Positions 42,501 to 51,146 of a stretch of 54,176 nucleotides of DNA are shown here, piece by piece (positions within the stretch are counted from its first letter, which is position 1; every line of letters begins with the position of its first letter). The notes beneath the pieces were generated by a model. That model was not told the DNA's origin, made no database searches, and was given only the letters and a program-made list of their open reading frames with translations. Made by a program: the position numbers and the translations under genes. This DNA is from Cellulosilyticum sp. I15G10I2 (GTDB lineage: Bacteria > Bacillota > Clostridia > Lachnospirales > Cellulosilyticaceae): contig NZ_FMMP01000012.1 of assembly GCF_900095725.1 (NCBI RefSeq), forward strand, positions 1 to 54,176, in the 5' to 3' direction.

Positions 42501-44270
42501 ATGCAATTAAACTGGAGCTTAAAAAAACTTTATCATTCATTTGAAGATGAGCACTTTAAAGAAGATATTAAAACATTAGAATCACTTATTTTAAAAATAA
42601 AAAACTGGGTTAATGATAATACAATAAGTCATGATCATGAAAAGGAAAAATTAGAACAGTATATCACTCTCGTAAAAGAACTTACCAGTCTTCATGAAAA
42701 GCTAAGTGCTTTTGCGGCGCTTACTTTAAGTGTAGATTCACAAAATGAGTCAGCCACTAAGTATGATGCAGTGCTTGAGCAAAAGATGAGCCAGTTAGCA
42801 GGAACACAAGCAAAGTTAGGTAACTGGATCAGCAAGATAGAAAAACTTGAAGAAATAATCAGTTCTTCTGATTTGTTAAAAGAACATACATTTTATCTGC
42901 AGGAAATAGTACGGGAACAAAAACATATGTTAGCAGAAAAAGAAGAAGATATTATTGCCAGAATGCAAAATACAGGATCTAGTGCGTGGGTAAACTATAA
43001 AAATTTATTAATCGCCACCCATAAAGTAGAGATAGAGGTAAGCGGAGAAAAGAAAGAGCTTCCTTTAACAGAGGTTCTTAATATGGCGTATGATAAAGAT
43101 AAGGAGATTAGAAAAAGAGCTTACATGGCAGAAATAGCTTCTTATAAAAAGATAGAAGAAGGCACAGCGGCAGCGCTTAATGCCATTAAAGGAGAAGTAC
43201 TTGCACTTTGTGAGATGCGCGGCTATACTTCACCGTTAGAGATGACTCTTGAAAGTTCCAGAATGGATAAGGAAACCCTTGATGCAATGCTTCAGGCGAT
43301 TAAGGAGAGTCTCCCGCTATTTAGAAAATATCTTAGAAAGAAAGCAGAAAAACTAGGTTATACAAATGGACTACCATTTTATGAGTTATATGCACCAGTT
43401 GTACAAAAAGAAATGTCTTTTCAATATGAAGAAGGGAAGGCCTTTATCTTAAAGAATTTTGGTGCCTTTAGTAAGGAGTTAGCTGACTTTGCACAAAAAG
43501 CAATGGATAATGAGTGGATAGATGTATTCCCTAAAGAGGGAAAGGTGGGAGGCGCTTTTTGCTATGCACTCCATAGTATAGGTGAATGCCGTATTATGCT
43601 TAACTATGGCAATAACTTAAGTGATGTGATTACGATGGCGCATGAGCTTGGCCATGGTTTTCATGATCAGTGTTTAAACGAAGAGAGCATTCTTAATATC
43701 GATCCTCCTATGCCGCTGGCGGAGACAGCTTCTACATTTTGTGAGACGATTGTTAAAAAAGCAGCTTTAAAAGAAGCTGACGTCGAAGAAACACTTGCCA
43801 TATTAGAAACAGAAATCAGTGACTATACACAAGTTATTGTGGACATTTATTCTAGATTTTTATTTGAAAGTGAAGTTTTTGAAAATAGAACTGATGGGCC
43901 GCTTTCACCTAAAGAGCTCAATGATTTAATGCTTAAAGCGCAAAAAGAGGCTTATGGAGATGGTTTAGATCCAGAATATTTACATCCTTATATGTGGACA
44001 TGGAAGCCACATTACTATTATGCAAGTGCTAATTTTTACAACTTTCCTTATGCATTTGGACTTTTATTTGCCAAAGGACTTTATGCAAAGTATGAACAAG
44101 ATAAAGAAAATTTCCCAAAAGCCTATGAAAAACTTCTGGCAGTAACCGGTAAAAAACCTATTGCGGGTGTTACAAAAGAAATGAATATAGATGTACGCAG
44201 TGTAGATTTTTGGAGAAGCTCACTTAAAATAGTAGAAGCGGATATTGAAGAGTTTCTGCAGGCATACTAA
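42501..44270 (+). CDS. pepF: Oligoendopeptidase F (M3 family)
   Basis: A 589-residue cytoplasmic zinc peptidase that degrades oligopeptides. The HEXXH motif is MAHELGHGFHDQ (H381, E382, H385), and the third ligand glutamate lies in PLAETASTFCE about 25 residues later. The C-terminal GHxxxxYYY-like substrate segment reads WKPHYYYASANFYNFPYAFG. The start at 42501 is preferred because AAAGGAG lies six bases upstream; an ATG nine codons earlier lacks a site. It is a single gene between two terminators. Confidence 0.94.
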   Translation: MQLNWSLKKLYHSFEDEHFKEDIKTLESLILKIKNWVNDNTISHDHEKEKLEQYITLVKELTSLHEKLSAFAALTLSVDSQNESATKYDAVLEQKMSQLAGTQAKLGNWISKIEKLEEIISSSDLLKEHTFYLQEIVREQKHMLAEKEEDIIARMQNTGSSAWVNYKNLLIATHKVEIEVSGEKKELPLTEVLNMAYDKDKEIRKRAYMAEIASYKKIEEGTAAALNAIKGEVLALCEMRGYTSPLEMTLESSRMDKETLDAMLQAIKESLPLFRKYLRKKAEKLGYTNGLPFYELYAPVVQKEMSFQYEEGKAFILKNFGAFSKELADFAQKAMDNEWIDVFPKEGKVGGAFCYALHSIGECRIMLNYGNNLSDVITMAHELGHGFHDQCLNEESILNIDPPMPLAETASTFCETIVKKAALKEADVEETLAILETEISDYTQVIVDIYSRFLFESEVFENRTDGPLSPKELNDLMLKAQKEAYGDGLDPEYLHPYMWTWKPHYYYASANFYNFPYAFGLLFAKGLYAKYEQDKENFPKAYEKLLAVTGKKPIAGVTKEMNIDVRSVDFWRSSLKIVEADIEEFLQAY

Positions 44271-44297
44271 AAAAAGACCAATTTGGTCTTTTTTTAG
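44271..44297 (+). terminator. Terminator after pepF
   Basis: AAAAAGACCA and TGGTCTTTTT form a 10-bp stem with almost no loop, with additional T residues, directly after the TAA. Confidence 0.85.
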
Positions 44298-44330
44298 TTG
44301 TAAAAACTATCTCAAATTCATAAGAGGAGT

Positions 44331-44384
44331 AATAAATAGTGTGGCTTTAAATAAATCAACTTATTTAAAGCCATACTATTTATT
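44331..44384. repeat. 24-bp inverted repeat ahead of the exosortase locus
   Basis: Bases 44331-44354 and 44361-44384 are reverse complements at 23 of 24 positions (the exception is a G-T pair) around the loop ATCAAC. The arm contains TGGCTTTAAATAA. ATTTTA follows, so it may terminate transcription, but the pepF terminator is already 34 bases upstream. The hairpin ends only 7 bases before the next gene's ribosome site and would shape its mRNA leader. Confidence 0.8.
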
Positions 44385-44408
44385 ATTTTAGAGGAGGTGA
44401 GGGCTAAG

Positions 44409-47400
44409 ATGAAATTTAAGGGTTATAAGTATAAGTTTAATTTAAATGCATCGCATAGTATCTTTATTAATCACCGGCCTACAGCTTCACATCTTCATAC
44501 TTTTGAAATCACATTATTTGTAGAATCATTTGCGGAAGAATTAATCTTATATGATGAACTTGAAAATTTAGTTCAGCAGTTTCTATCCTCCTACGAACAC
44601 AGAGAACTCGGAGAAATAAAGCCTTTTGATCAGATAGAACCTACTCTTGAGAATATGGGGACTGTATTTTTCGAAAAGCTATATGTACGGCTTGAAGCCC
44701 ATCAATTTAAGCTTGTGAAATTAGAAATCGGTGAAACGCCTTCAAGAATATATATTGTGAATCACCCAGAAAATAGGATAGATCAAACAATGCTTACTCA
44801 GTTACTTATGCAAAGCATGCTTGATAAAGCAACAGAAGAAGTAGTGAGTCAAGCACTGAAACTGCAGCAGTCACAAATAGAAGATGAACCGTTAAAACCA
44901 ATAAAACAAACTCAACTAACAGGCTTTGATGATACCTATAAAAGTCACAGAAGTGATATGAGGGAACAAGGATCTTCAAAAAATAGATTACAAGGAGACA
45001 TGACAGGCAGTATAGAAAATAACACATCAAGCAGTGTAAAGTGTAGCTTAGGGTTTAAGACCATACTTGCCCTTGTTTTTTTAACCATAAGTACAATAGT
45101 TCTAATGTTCTATGTAAGCCAGGTAGAGGGAGGGCCTTGGGGTGCTGATATATATGGACATATTTTTAAGGCAGATCTCGTATATCAAGGAATAAAGAAC
45201 GGAAACATATATCCTCTTTTTACAGAACTTTGGTATAACGGCATACAGCCTTTTAGATACTGGGGACCCGTTCCTTATTATATTTTAGCAGGATGCCAGG
45301 CTTTAGTAGGGGGGAGTATAGCAGGTGGCTATCTTTTATTTATTGGCATGACTTTTTTCATAGGAGCTTGTGGGTGGCTGGCATGGGGGATTAAAGAAAA
45401 TAGAATATTTCTTTCACTAGCCTTTGGGATGCTGTGGTTCTTTATGCCGGATAATGCAAGAGTGATTTTTTCAGAGGGAAATATTCCAAGAATAGTTATT
45501 ACGATGCTACTTCCTTATCTGATGTTTTTTGTATGGGAGTTTGTTGAACATAAGCATAAAAGGGCTGCTATAGGAGTTATTCTCATCATGATTTTAAGTA
45601 TTACAAGTCACTTAATGATTGCGGCGATGATAGGTATTGCAACGTTTATTTTTTTACTATGTTATACGATTATGCATAAAGAAGCAGAGGCATCTTTTCA
45701 AATTATAATTGTTATGCTGCTAACTTTTGCAGTTTGTGGTATTTGGGTTTATCCAGCACTTCGTGGAGGGCTTGTAGCGATGGATAGTGAAGCCACTTCA
45801 GAGGTTATGAGGGCACTGAGTATACCCTTTACTATTTCTTTAAATCCCTTCTTAAGACTAAGAAGTACAGGCTATTTTTATTATGGCTTATCAATTGTGA
45901 TCATTGCATTTATAGGGGTGTTGCTTTCACATAAAAAAAGTCAGCCGGGATTTATTGCTACTCTCGTTATCTTTTTAGGAACCACAACAGCTTTTGTGCC
46001 TTTTCTGATTAAACTACCTCTTAACCAGCTTTTGTGGATGATGCGATTTACACCTATGGCCTATAGTTTTTTTATTATAGGGATGATTTCTTGGAAGACT
46101 TGTAAAAGATCTATTGTACTGACAATGCTGCTTTTGATTGCACTAGATAGCAGCTTATCTTTCAATCTCCCCCTATATACGGATGAAAAACCTCCAAAGA
46201 TTACAAGCGTGCTTGATATGACCAAGCCTATTACTAAGCAAAGGATTTTACTTTTGGATAATAGCTTATTTGGTTCATTCCCTTCATATTACCTTGGCGG
46301 AGAAGGCGAGAAGGTTCAATATGCTTATGGATGGGCTTGGCAGGGAGCAGCTACTGCTAAGAATATCGTGCTTTTAAATTCCGCAGTGGAAAAAGGCTAT
46401 TATACCTATATGTTTGATCGGGCTATAGAAATGGGATGCGATACGATCATTATAAGAAAAGCTTCTTTAGAACAAACTAAAAACAAGTGGGATGATATGT
46501 TGCATGCGGCTAGGATATCTGACTATGCCTTATATGCAGAAACAGATGAGAGCTATATTATTCGTAGACAAGTAGAAGGTGCATTTGGCGTTGTTACACA
46601 CTATGAAGGTTTATGTATAGGTCGTTCTGCTACAGAAATTCCGCTTCAATACCCGTATTTTGAAATCGGAGGATCTTGGAATGTTGAAGACTATACCCTA
46701 GAAGATCTCAGTCAATATAAACTTATTTACTTATCTGATTTTAGATACAATAATCGCCTAAAAGCTGAAAAGATGTTGATTAATCTAAGCCGTAAAGGTG
46801 TAAAAATAGTGATTGATATGAATAAGATTCCAGTAGACCTCGGGACTAACCGAATAACGTTTTTGGGAGTAAGTGCACAGCCTATTACCTTTCATAATAA
46901 CTTTGGAGATCTATTTTTTAACAATAAGCTTTATAAAAGCACACAGTTTAAAGAAGAGTATCAAGACTGGAATACAGTTTATTTAGATAATCTGAGTGGC
47001 GTCACAGGTTTTTCGTGGATACGGAATCAAAAACTGGCTTTTATGGGAAACAATCAACATGAAAATATTATCTTCGTAGGTTTTAATCTCATGTTTCATG
47101 CAATGTTTAATCAAGACCCGCAAATACAGCAGCTGCTTAATGAAGCAATAGGGATAGAACCTTCTTGGGTGCCTCAGAGGAGGCTTGTAAGTCTAGAGAT
47201 TAAACGGGATAAAAATGATCTGATGATTGATGTGCCAGAAGATAATGTAAATACAACGTTTGCATTTTTAGATGCCTATGAAAGCACTAAGCCCATCTTT
47301 AAGAAAAATAATCTTTTACACTTAAACCGTGGACAGACATTGATTAAAATTACTTATCCTTATTTAGTGGAAGGGACAATAGTCTCTTTAGCGGGCATTA

Positions 47401-47453
47401 TTGCATTAATAGGGGTATTTGTTATTACCAACAAGAAGGGGAGGTCTAAATGA
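44409..47453 (+). CDS. PTPS-like domain fused to a large PTPS-related membrane protein (exosortase G system)
   Basis: A 1014-residue protein. Residues 1-125 have the 6-pyruvoyl-tetrahydropterin-synthase fold with zinc histidines H16, H28 and H30 and the EPTLEN segment. The position of the catalytic Cys (four before H28) is P24, so it is probably not an enzyme. A linker (~130-205) is followed by about ten membrane segments matching the PTPS-related membrane family, with GPWGADIYGHIFKADLVYQG early on. A large extracellular region and a last membrane segment with tail KKGRSK end it. The ATG at 44409 mirrors the start of the paralogue at 52900; GAGGAGG lies 11 bases upstream. It likely handles a lipid-linked sugar for surface modification (inference). 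Confidence 0.82.
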   Translation: MKFKGYKYKFNLNASHSIFINHRPTASHLHTFEITLFVESFAEELILYDELENLVQQFLSSYEHRELGEIKPFDQIEPTLENMGTVFFEKLYVRLEAHQFKLVKLEIGETPSRIYIVNHPENRIDQTMLTQLLMQSMLDKATEEVVSQALKLQQSQIEDEPLKPIKQTQLTGFDDTYKSHRSDMREQGSSKNRLQGDMTGSIENNTSSSVKCSLGFKTILALVFLTISTIVLMFYVSQVEGGPWGADIYGHIFKADLVYQGIKNGNIYPLFTELWYNGIQPFRYWGPVPYYILAGCQALVGGSIAGGYLLFIGMTFFIGACGWLAWGIKENRIFLSLAFGMLWFFMPDNARVIFSEGNIPRIVITMLLPYLMFFVWEFVEHKHKRAAIGVILIMILSITSHLMIAAMIGIATFIFLLCYTIMHKEAEASFQIIIVMLLTFAVCGIWVYPALRGGLVAMDSEATSEVMRALSIPFTISLNPFLRLRSTGYFYYGLSIVIIAFIGVLLSHKKSQPGFIATLVIFLGTTTAFVPFLIKLPLNQLLWMMRFTPMAYSFFIIGMISWKTCKRSIVLTMLLLIALDSSLSFNLPLYTDEKPPKITSVLDMTKPITKQRILLLDNSLFGSFPSYYLGGEGEKVQYAYGWAWQGAATAKNIVLLNSAVEKGYYTYMFDRAIEMGCDTIIIRKASLEQTKNKWDDMLHAARISDYALYAETDESYIIRRQVEGAFGVVTHYEGLCIGRSATEIPLQYPYFEIGGSWNVEDYTLEDLSQYKLIYLSDFRYNNRLKAEKMLINLSRKGVKIVIDMNKIPVDLGTNRITFLGVSAQPITFHNNFGDLFFNNKLYKSTQFKEEYQDWNTVYLDNLSGVTGFSWIRNQKLAFMGNNQHENIIFVGFNLMFHAMFNQDPQIQQLLNEAIGIEPSWVPQRRLVSLEIKRDKNDLMIDVPEDNVNTTFAFLDAYESTKPIFKKNNLLHLNRGQTLIKITYPYLVEGTIVSLAGIIALIGVFVITNKKGRSK

Positions 47454-48073
47454 AGCAAATCATCAGCATAATTTTCCTGATAATAATTATGAGTGCCAAG
47501 AGCACCCATGGTGCCCCAGTTAATGTAGTGCTTGATGGGCATTTTGATGACTGGTCAGATAAACCGGCTTCAGAATTAAAATACCCATGGAACAATGAGG
47601 GGCAAGTGCATATTTTAAAATGGCATATGGATGATAACAATTTATATTTGTATATCAAAATGGGTACTCGAGGAGGCCAAGCTTTAAACTACTATCAAAT
47701 AGTATATTATGTAGATCAAGGATCAAGGAGGCAGTTAGCACTAGCGCCTGATACCCCCAGTAAAGGCAGGATAAGTATTGTTGATACGAGTGGAGGCTAC
47801 CTCATTTTAACAGCCGATGGTTACGTTGTAAGGGGGGATAATAAGGATGGAAAAACCAGTGATCAAGGAGAATTTCGTATACCTTTATCTACCTTTAGGC
47901 AAGATACTAATAACCAGATGTTTACTTTAAGGCTAGAGTTTCCAAATTTAGGAAGTCAATCAGTTATTTTTGAGGCGGGAAGCACCCGGCCATACATGGG
48001 ACTAGTTATCAGTGGGGTAGTGGCTATAGTAGGGGCTATGATTTATAAAAGAAAGAGAAGACCAAGTGTATGA
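47450..48073 (+). CDS. Secreted beta-sandwich protein with CTERM-type sorting tail
   Basis: A 207-residue exported protein. The signal peptide (1-21) is followed by a CBM9/DOMON-like domain: VVLDGHFDDWSDKPASE, then DDNNLYLYIKMG. The C-terminus is a tripartite sorting signal: TRPYMG (from T179), a hydrophobic segment LVISGVVAIVGAMIY, and the basic tail KRKRRPSV. This resembles the Firmicu-CTERM signal recalled as the substrate of XrtG, which is encoded immediately downstream with an ATGA overlap. It also overlaps the upstream fusion gene by four bases. It is thus the likely cargo of the exosortase, cut near the RP motif and transferred to a surface carrier. Confidence 0.8.
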   Translation: MKQIISIIFLIIIMSAKSTHGAPVNVVLDGHFDDWSDKPASELKYPWNNEGQVHILKWHMDDNNLYLYIKMGTRGGQALNYYQIVYYVDQGSRRQLALAPDTPSKGRISIVDTSGGYLILTADGYVVRGDNKDGKTSDQGEFRIPLSTFRQDTNNQMFTLRLEFPNLGSQSVIFEAGSTRPYMGLVISGVVAIVGAMIYKRKRRPSV

Positions 48074-48663
48074 GTATTTTAATAGGGTGCGTATTTATTC
48101 TATGGCTTTATTTAATGACAGTCTTTAATAGAGGGAAATTGCATTTTTTTAAGTTTGTTTTTGGGGCTGTGGGGATATTCTTTTTTTTAATGACGTTTTT
48201 TGAGCCTTATTTAGTGAGCCTATTGAGTCGATTAGTAACCATTGCAGCAGGAATTATTGGGGATGCAACAGGTTATTATAAGACATTCCATGAGTATTCG
48301 CTTATTCTGATTTCTAGAAATGAAGAAACAATATCACTTTATATAGATTACGAATGTTCAGGAGTTATCGAGATTCTAGCTTTTATTTCGCTTCTTTGCT
48401 TCTTTCCAGTCTACAATATCTTAGAAAAAATAGCAGGCTGCATCCTAGGGGCTTTTTGGATCTTCATGTCCAATGTACTGAGACTTTTTATAATCTGTAG
48501 TTTGGTATATTACTATGGCAATAACATTTTTTATTTTGCGCATACATTGTTTGGCAGAATTGTTTTCTATACATTATCTATCATTTTATATTTTCATGTA
48601 TTTACTAAAGCGCAGATTAAAAGGCAAAAGATAGGAGATGTTTCGTATGGAGATGATATTTAG
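48070..48663 (+). CDS. xrtG: Exosortase family protein XrtG
   Basis: A 197-residue polytopic membrane protein of the exosortase/archaeosortase family. The catalytic residues are in order: C96 in YECSGVIE, R138 in SNVLRLF, and H158 in FAHTLFG. Short length and a Gram-positive context with a PTPS-related protein and GT2 match the exosortase G type. It would cleave the CTERM tail of the neighbouring secreted protein (47450), and perhaps of others in the genome, and join it to an unknown acceptor. It overlaps both neighbours (4 bases upstream, 17 bases downstream). Confidence 0.9.
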   Translation: MSILIGCVFILWLYLMTVFNRGKLHFFKFVFGAVGIFFFLMTFFEPYLVSLLSRLVTIAAGIIGDATGYYKTFHEYSLILISRNEETISLYIDYECSGVIEILAFISLLCFFPVYNILEKIAGCILGAFWIFMSNVLRLFIICSLVYYYGNNIFYFAHTLFGRIVFYTLSIILYFHVFTKAQIKRQKIGDVSYGDDI

Positions 48664-50017
48664 CAGAACGTTAAGAACGATGATTTTCTGGATGGCATGG
48701 ATTATTATTCCATTCATTATGGAGATTATTCCGGCTATTGGAGGGTTTTTTATACTTCTTAAAAAGAAGTTTCTTATAAAAAGAGAAGCTTTTAAAGGAA
48801 AACTCCCTCAGATTACAGTCATTGTACCCGTCTATAATTCAGCAGATACCCTGAGCGCATGCTTGGGATCAATTTATCACTCAAACTATCCTATGGAACT
48901 TATAGATGTCTTACTAGTAGATAATATGAGCAGTGATAATAGCTTCGAGATTTTTACCCAAGCTCAGAGGCACTTTGAAGGCTTATCTATGAGTTATTTA
49001 AATTCTAAGCAAGGCAAATCTAAGGCACTTAACATGGCACTTTTTAATAGCACAGGCAAGTATATTATTCATATTGACAGCGATGGACAGCTTGAAAAAG
49101 ATGCGCTTAAAAATATGATTATACGCTTTGAACAAAATCAGGACATACATTGTATGACAGGTGTTATCTTAGTTGATCCCGTTTATATTAAAAAGACCAA
49201 AGGTTTATTTTTACGTATCCTAAGAGACTGTGAGTTTTTTGAATATGCACAAGCTTTTTTGGCGGGAAGAAATTTTGAGTCGGAGCTAGGCAGTATTTAT
49301 ACAGTATCCGGAGCTTTTTCATCTTTTAGAAAATCAGTCGTTTTAAAAACCCAGCTTTATAACAGTGAAACGGTTTGTGAAGATACTCAGATTACTTTTC
49401 AGATGCGGCATCTATTAAAAAAGAATGTGCATTTATGTGAAGAAGCTTTATTTTTTGTAGATCCCATTGAAGATTTTAACAAGCTCTATACCCAAAGACA
49501 AAGGTGGCAGCGGGGAGAAATAGAAGTTTCACATATGTTTTTGCAACATAAGATGTCAGCGGTTAAAGGGTTTTTTAGTAATTTTATGATTAGGTTGCTT
49601 ATATATGATCATACTTTTGCTTTTCCAAGACTGATATGGTATTTTGCACTGATTTTTCTGGTATTTATGAACTATCCCTTTGAGCTTGTTATAGGTTCAG
49701 TATTTATCATTTATTTGCTATATGTTTTCTCAGGTTTTTTATTTTATCTGAATATAAGCATGTATCTTAGAAATTATGAAGCCGTTAGAATCTATTACAC
49801 TTCAAGGATTTATATGATTTTTCTACTGCCTGTTTTTAACTTTATCATCTTTTGGATAAGATTTGCAGGCATTATTAATAGCATCAAAGGAGAAAGACAG
49901 TGGAAAACATTGAATTTAAAAGAAGAATATAAAATTTTCACGACCATAGCAAAAAGAGATTTCGACTATGCGCTTCAAATTATACGTCGTATAAGAAAGA
50001 GGGTTAATAATGAATGA
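48647..50017 (+). CDS. Family-2 glycosyltransferase of the exosortase G system
   Basis: A 456-residue membrane glycosyltransferase. An N-terminal segment (about 8-33) is followed by a GT-A domain with ITVIVPVYNSADTL, the DSD motif D144-D146, ED at 245-246 and QRQRW at 283-287, all typical of processive synthases. Three or four C-terminal membrane segments follow. The start at 48647 has AGGAG nine bases upstream; the ATG at 48638 touches that site. The gene overlaps xrtG by 17 bases. It probably polymerises or adds sugar to the carrier to which the sorted protein is attached, as inferred from genomic association. Confidence 0.9.
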   Translation: MEMIFSRTLRTMIFWMAWIIIPFIMEIIPAIGGFFILLKKKFLIKREAFKGKLPQITVIVPVYNSADTLSACLGSIYHSNYPMELIDVLLVDNMSSDNSFEIFTQAQRHFEGLSMSYLNSKQGKSKALNMALFNSTGKYIIHIDSDGQLEKDALKNMIIRFEQNQDIHCMTGVILVDPVYIKKTKGLFLRILRDCEFFEYAQAFLAGRNFESELGSIYTVSGAFSSFRKSVVLKTQLYNSETVCEDTQITFQMRHLLKKNVHLCEEALFFVDPIEDFNKLYTQRQRWQRGEIEVSHMFLQHKMSAVKGFFSNFMIRLLIYDHTFAFPRLIWYFALIFLVFMNYPFELVIGSVFIIYLLYVFSGFLFYLNISMYLRNYEAVRIYYTSRIYMIFLLPVFNFIIFWIRFAGIINSIKGERQWKTLNLKEEYKIFTTIAKRDFDYALQIIRRIRKRVNNE

Positions 50018-50771
50018 AATAACAGTTATGCTTCCTGCTTACAATGAAGAGGGCAACATTATTGAACTGATTAAAAAATGGGAAAATTATAAAAGTACTT
50101 TAAAATTACATTATCAGCTTGATTTGCAAATTGTTATTATTAATGACGGAAGTGTAGATCAAACAAAGGTTATAGCTGAAAGATTACAAGAAGATTATGA
50201 TAATCTAAAGCTTATTAATCATCCAGTTAATCAAGGACTTGGGATGGCTGTTAAAACGGGCATAGAATATGTTTTGAAAAATAGTTCTAATAGTGAATAC
50301 ATTTGTTTTATGGACTGTGATAATACCCATGATCCTAAGTATATACGCGATATGATAGATAAACAAAAAGAAACCCATGCAGATGTCGTTATCGCTTCAA
50401 GATATCAAGAGGGTGCATCGGTTCGGGGGCTTTCAAAACTAAGACGCTTTACTTGCCAAGCAGCCAAGAGGGTTTATGGGACCTCTTTACATGTAAAAGG
50501 GGTAAGGGACTATACTTGTGGCTATAGACTTTATAAAAGGACTATTTTAGAGAAATTAAAAGATAAGTTTAAAGATCAGATGATCGAAGAGAGTGGATTT
50601 GCCTGTATGACGGAGCTTTTGTACAAGCTATATGCTTGTGGTGCTGTTTTCGCAGAGGTGCCTTTTGAACTTAGATATGATTTCAAACAAGGGGATAGCA
50701 AAATGAAAATCATCAGAACATCTATTAATAGCATGAAGTTAGTTATAAAGCTTAAAAGAATTAAAACTTGA
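50010..50771 (+). CDS. Dolichol-phosphate-mannose-synthase-like glycosyltransferase
   Basis: A 253-residue cytoplasmic GT2 protein without membrane segments. The N-terminal ITVMLPAYNEEGNI, IVIINDGSVDQT and the metal-binding FMDCDNTHDP are clear. The later VKGVRDYTCGYRLYKR is the polyprenyl-phosphate-sugar-synthase region. It probably makes a lipid-linked monosaccharide for the membrane transferase at 44409, in the manner of DPM1/GtrB, with GtrA at 52454 as the flippase. It overlaps the preceding gene by eight bases. A gene-free stretch with a promoter follows. Confidence 0.9.
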   Translation: MNEITVMLPAYNEEGNIIELIKKWENYKSTLKLHYQLDLQIVIINDGSVDQTKVIAERLQEDYDNLKLINHPVNQGLGMAVKTGIEYVLKNSSNSEYICFMDCDNTHDPKYIRDMIDKQKETHADVVIASRYQEGASVRGLSKLRRFTCQAAKRVYGTSLHVKGVRDYTCGYRLYKRTILEKLKDKFKDQMIEESGFACMTELLYKLYACGAVFAEVPFELRYDFKQGDSKMKIIRTSINSMKLVIKLKRIKT

Positions 50772-51146
50772 TAGGAAAGATTTGAAAGTTTACCAATTTC
50801 TATATGATTTTCTTAAAGTGGAAATTTTAAAGTGTTCAGTGTGACATAATTAAACATCAAGAATATCATAGGTTTGATAGGGTCAAGTTTATATTTTTAA
50901 AATAGTTTTGTGGGTGAAAAGTAAAAATATAATCTATTTAGAAATTTGATTATCGCGTGTAATAAGGATATAATAAAGACAACAAACATTTATGTAAACT
51001 TCTTGTGCGATGGGTTTTATGACTTATTAACAGCAGGAAAGATCATAGGTGTTTTTGTTTTATTAAAAGGACGTAGACCCTATGTTGGAGACAAATAGGC
51101 TCATTAATCTTATAGATTTAAGGTTATACAAGGGGGAGGGATAAAG
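50772..51146 (+). promoter_or_regulatory. Intergenic region with internal promoter of the exosortase locus
   Basis: TTGATT (50946-50951) and TATAAT (50969-50974) are 17 bases apart, 170 bases before the pseudo-GGDEF gene. The leader has a small hairpin (CCTAT..ATAGG near 51080-51105). I do not recognise a c-di-GMP riboswitch. No terminator is seen after 50771, so upstream transcription may also enter. Confidence 0.65.
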
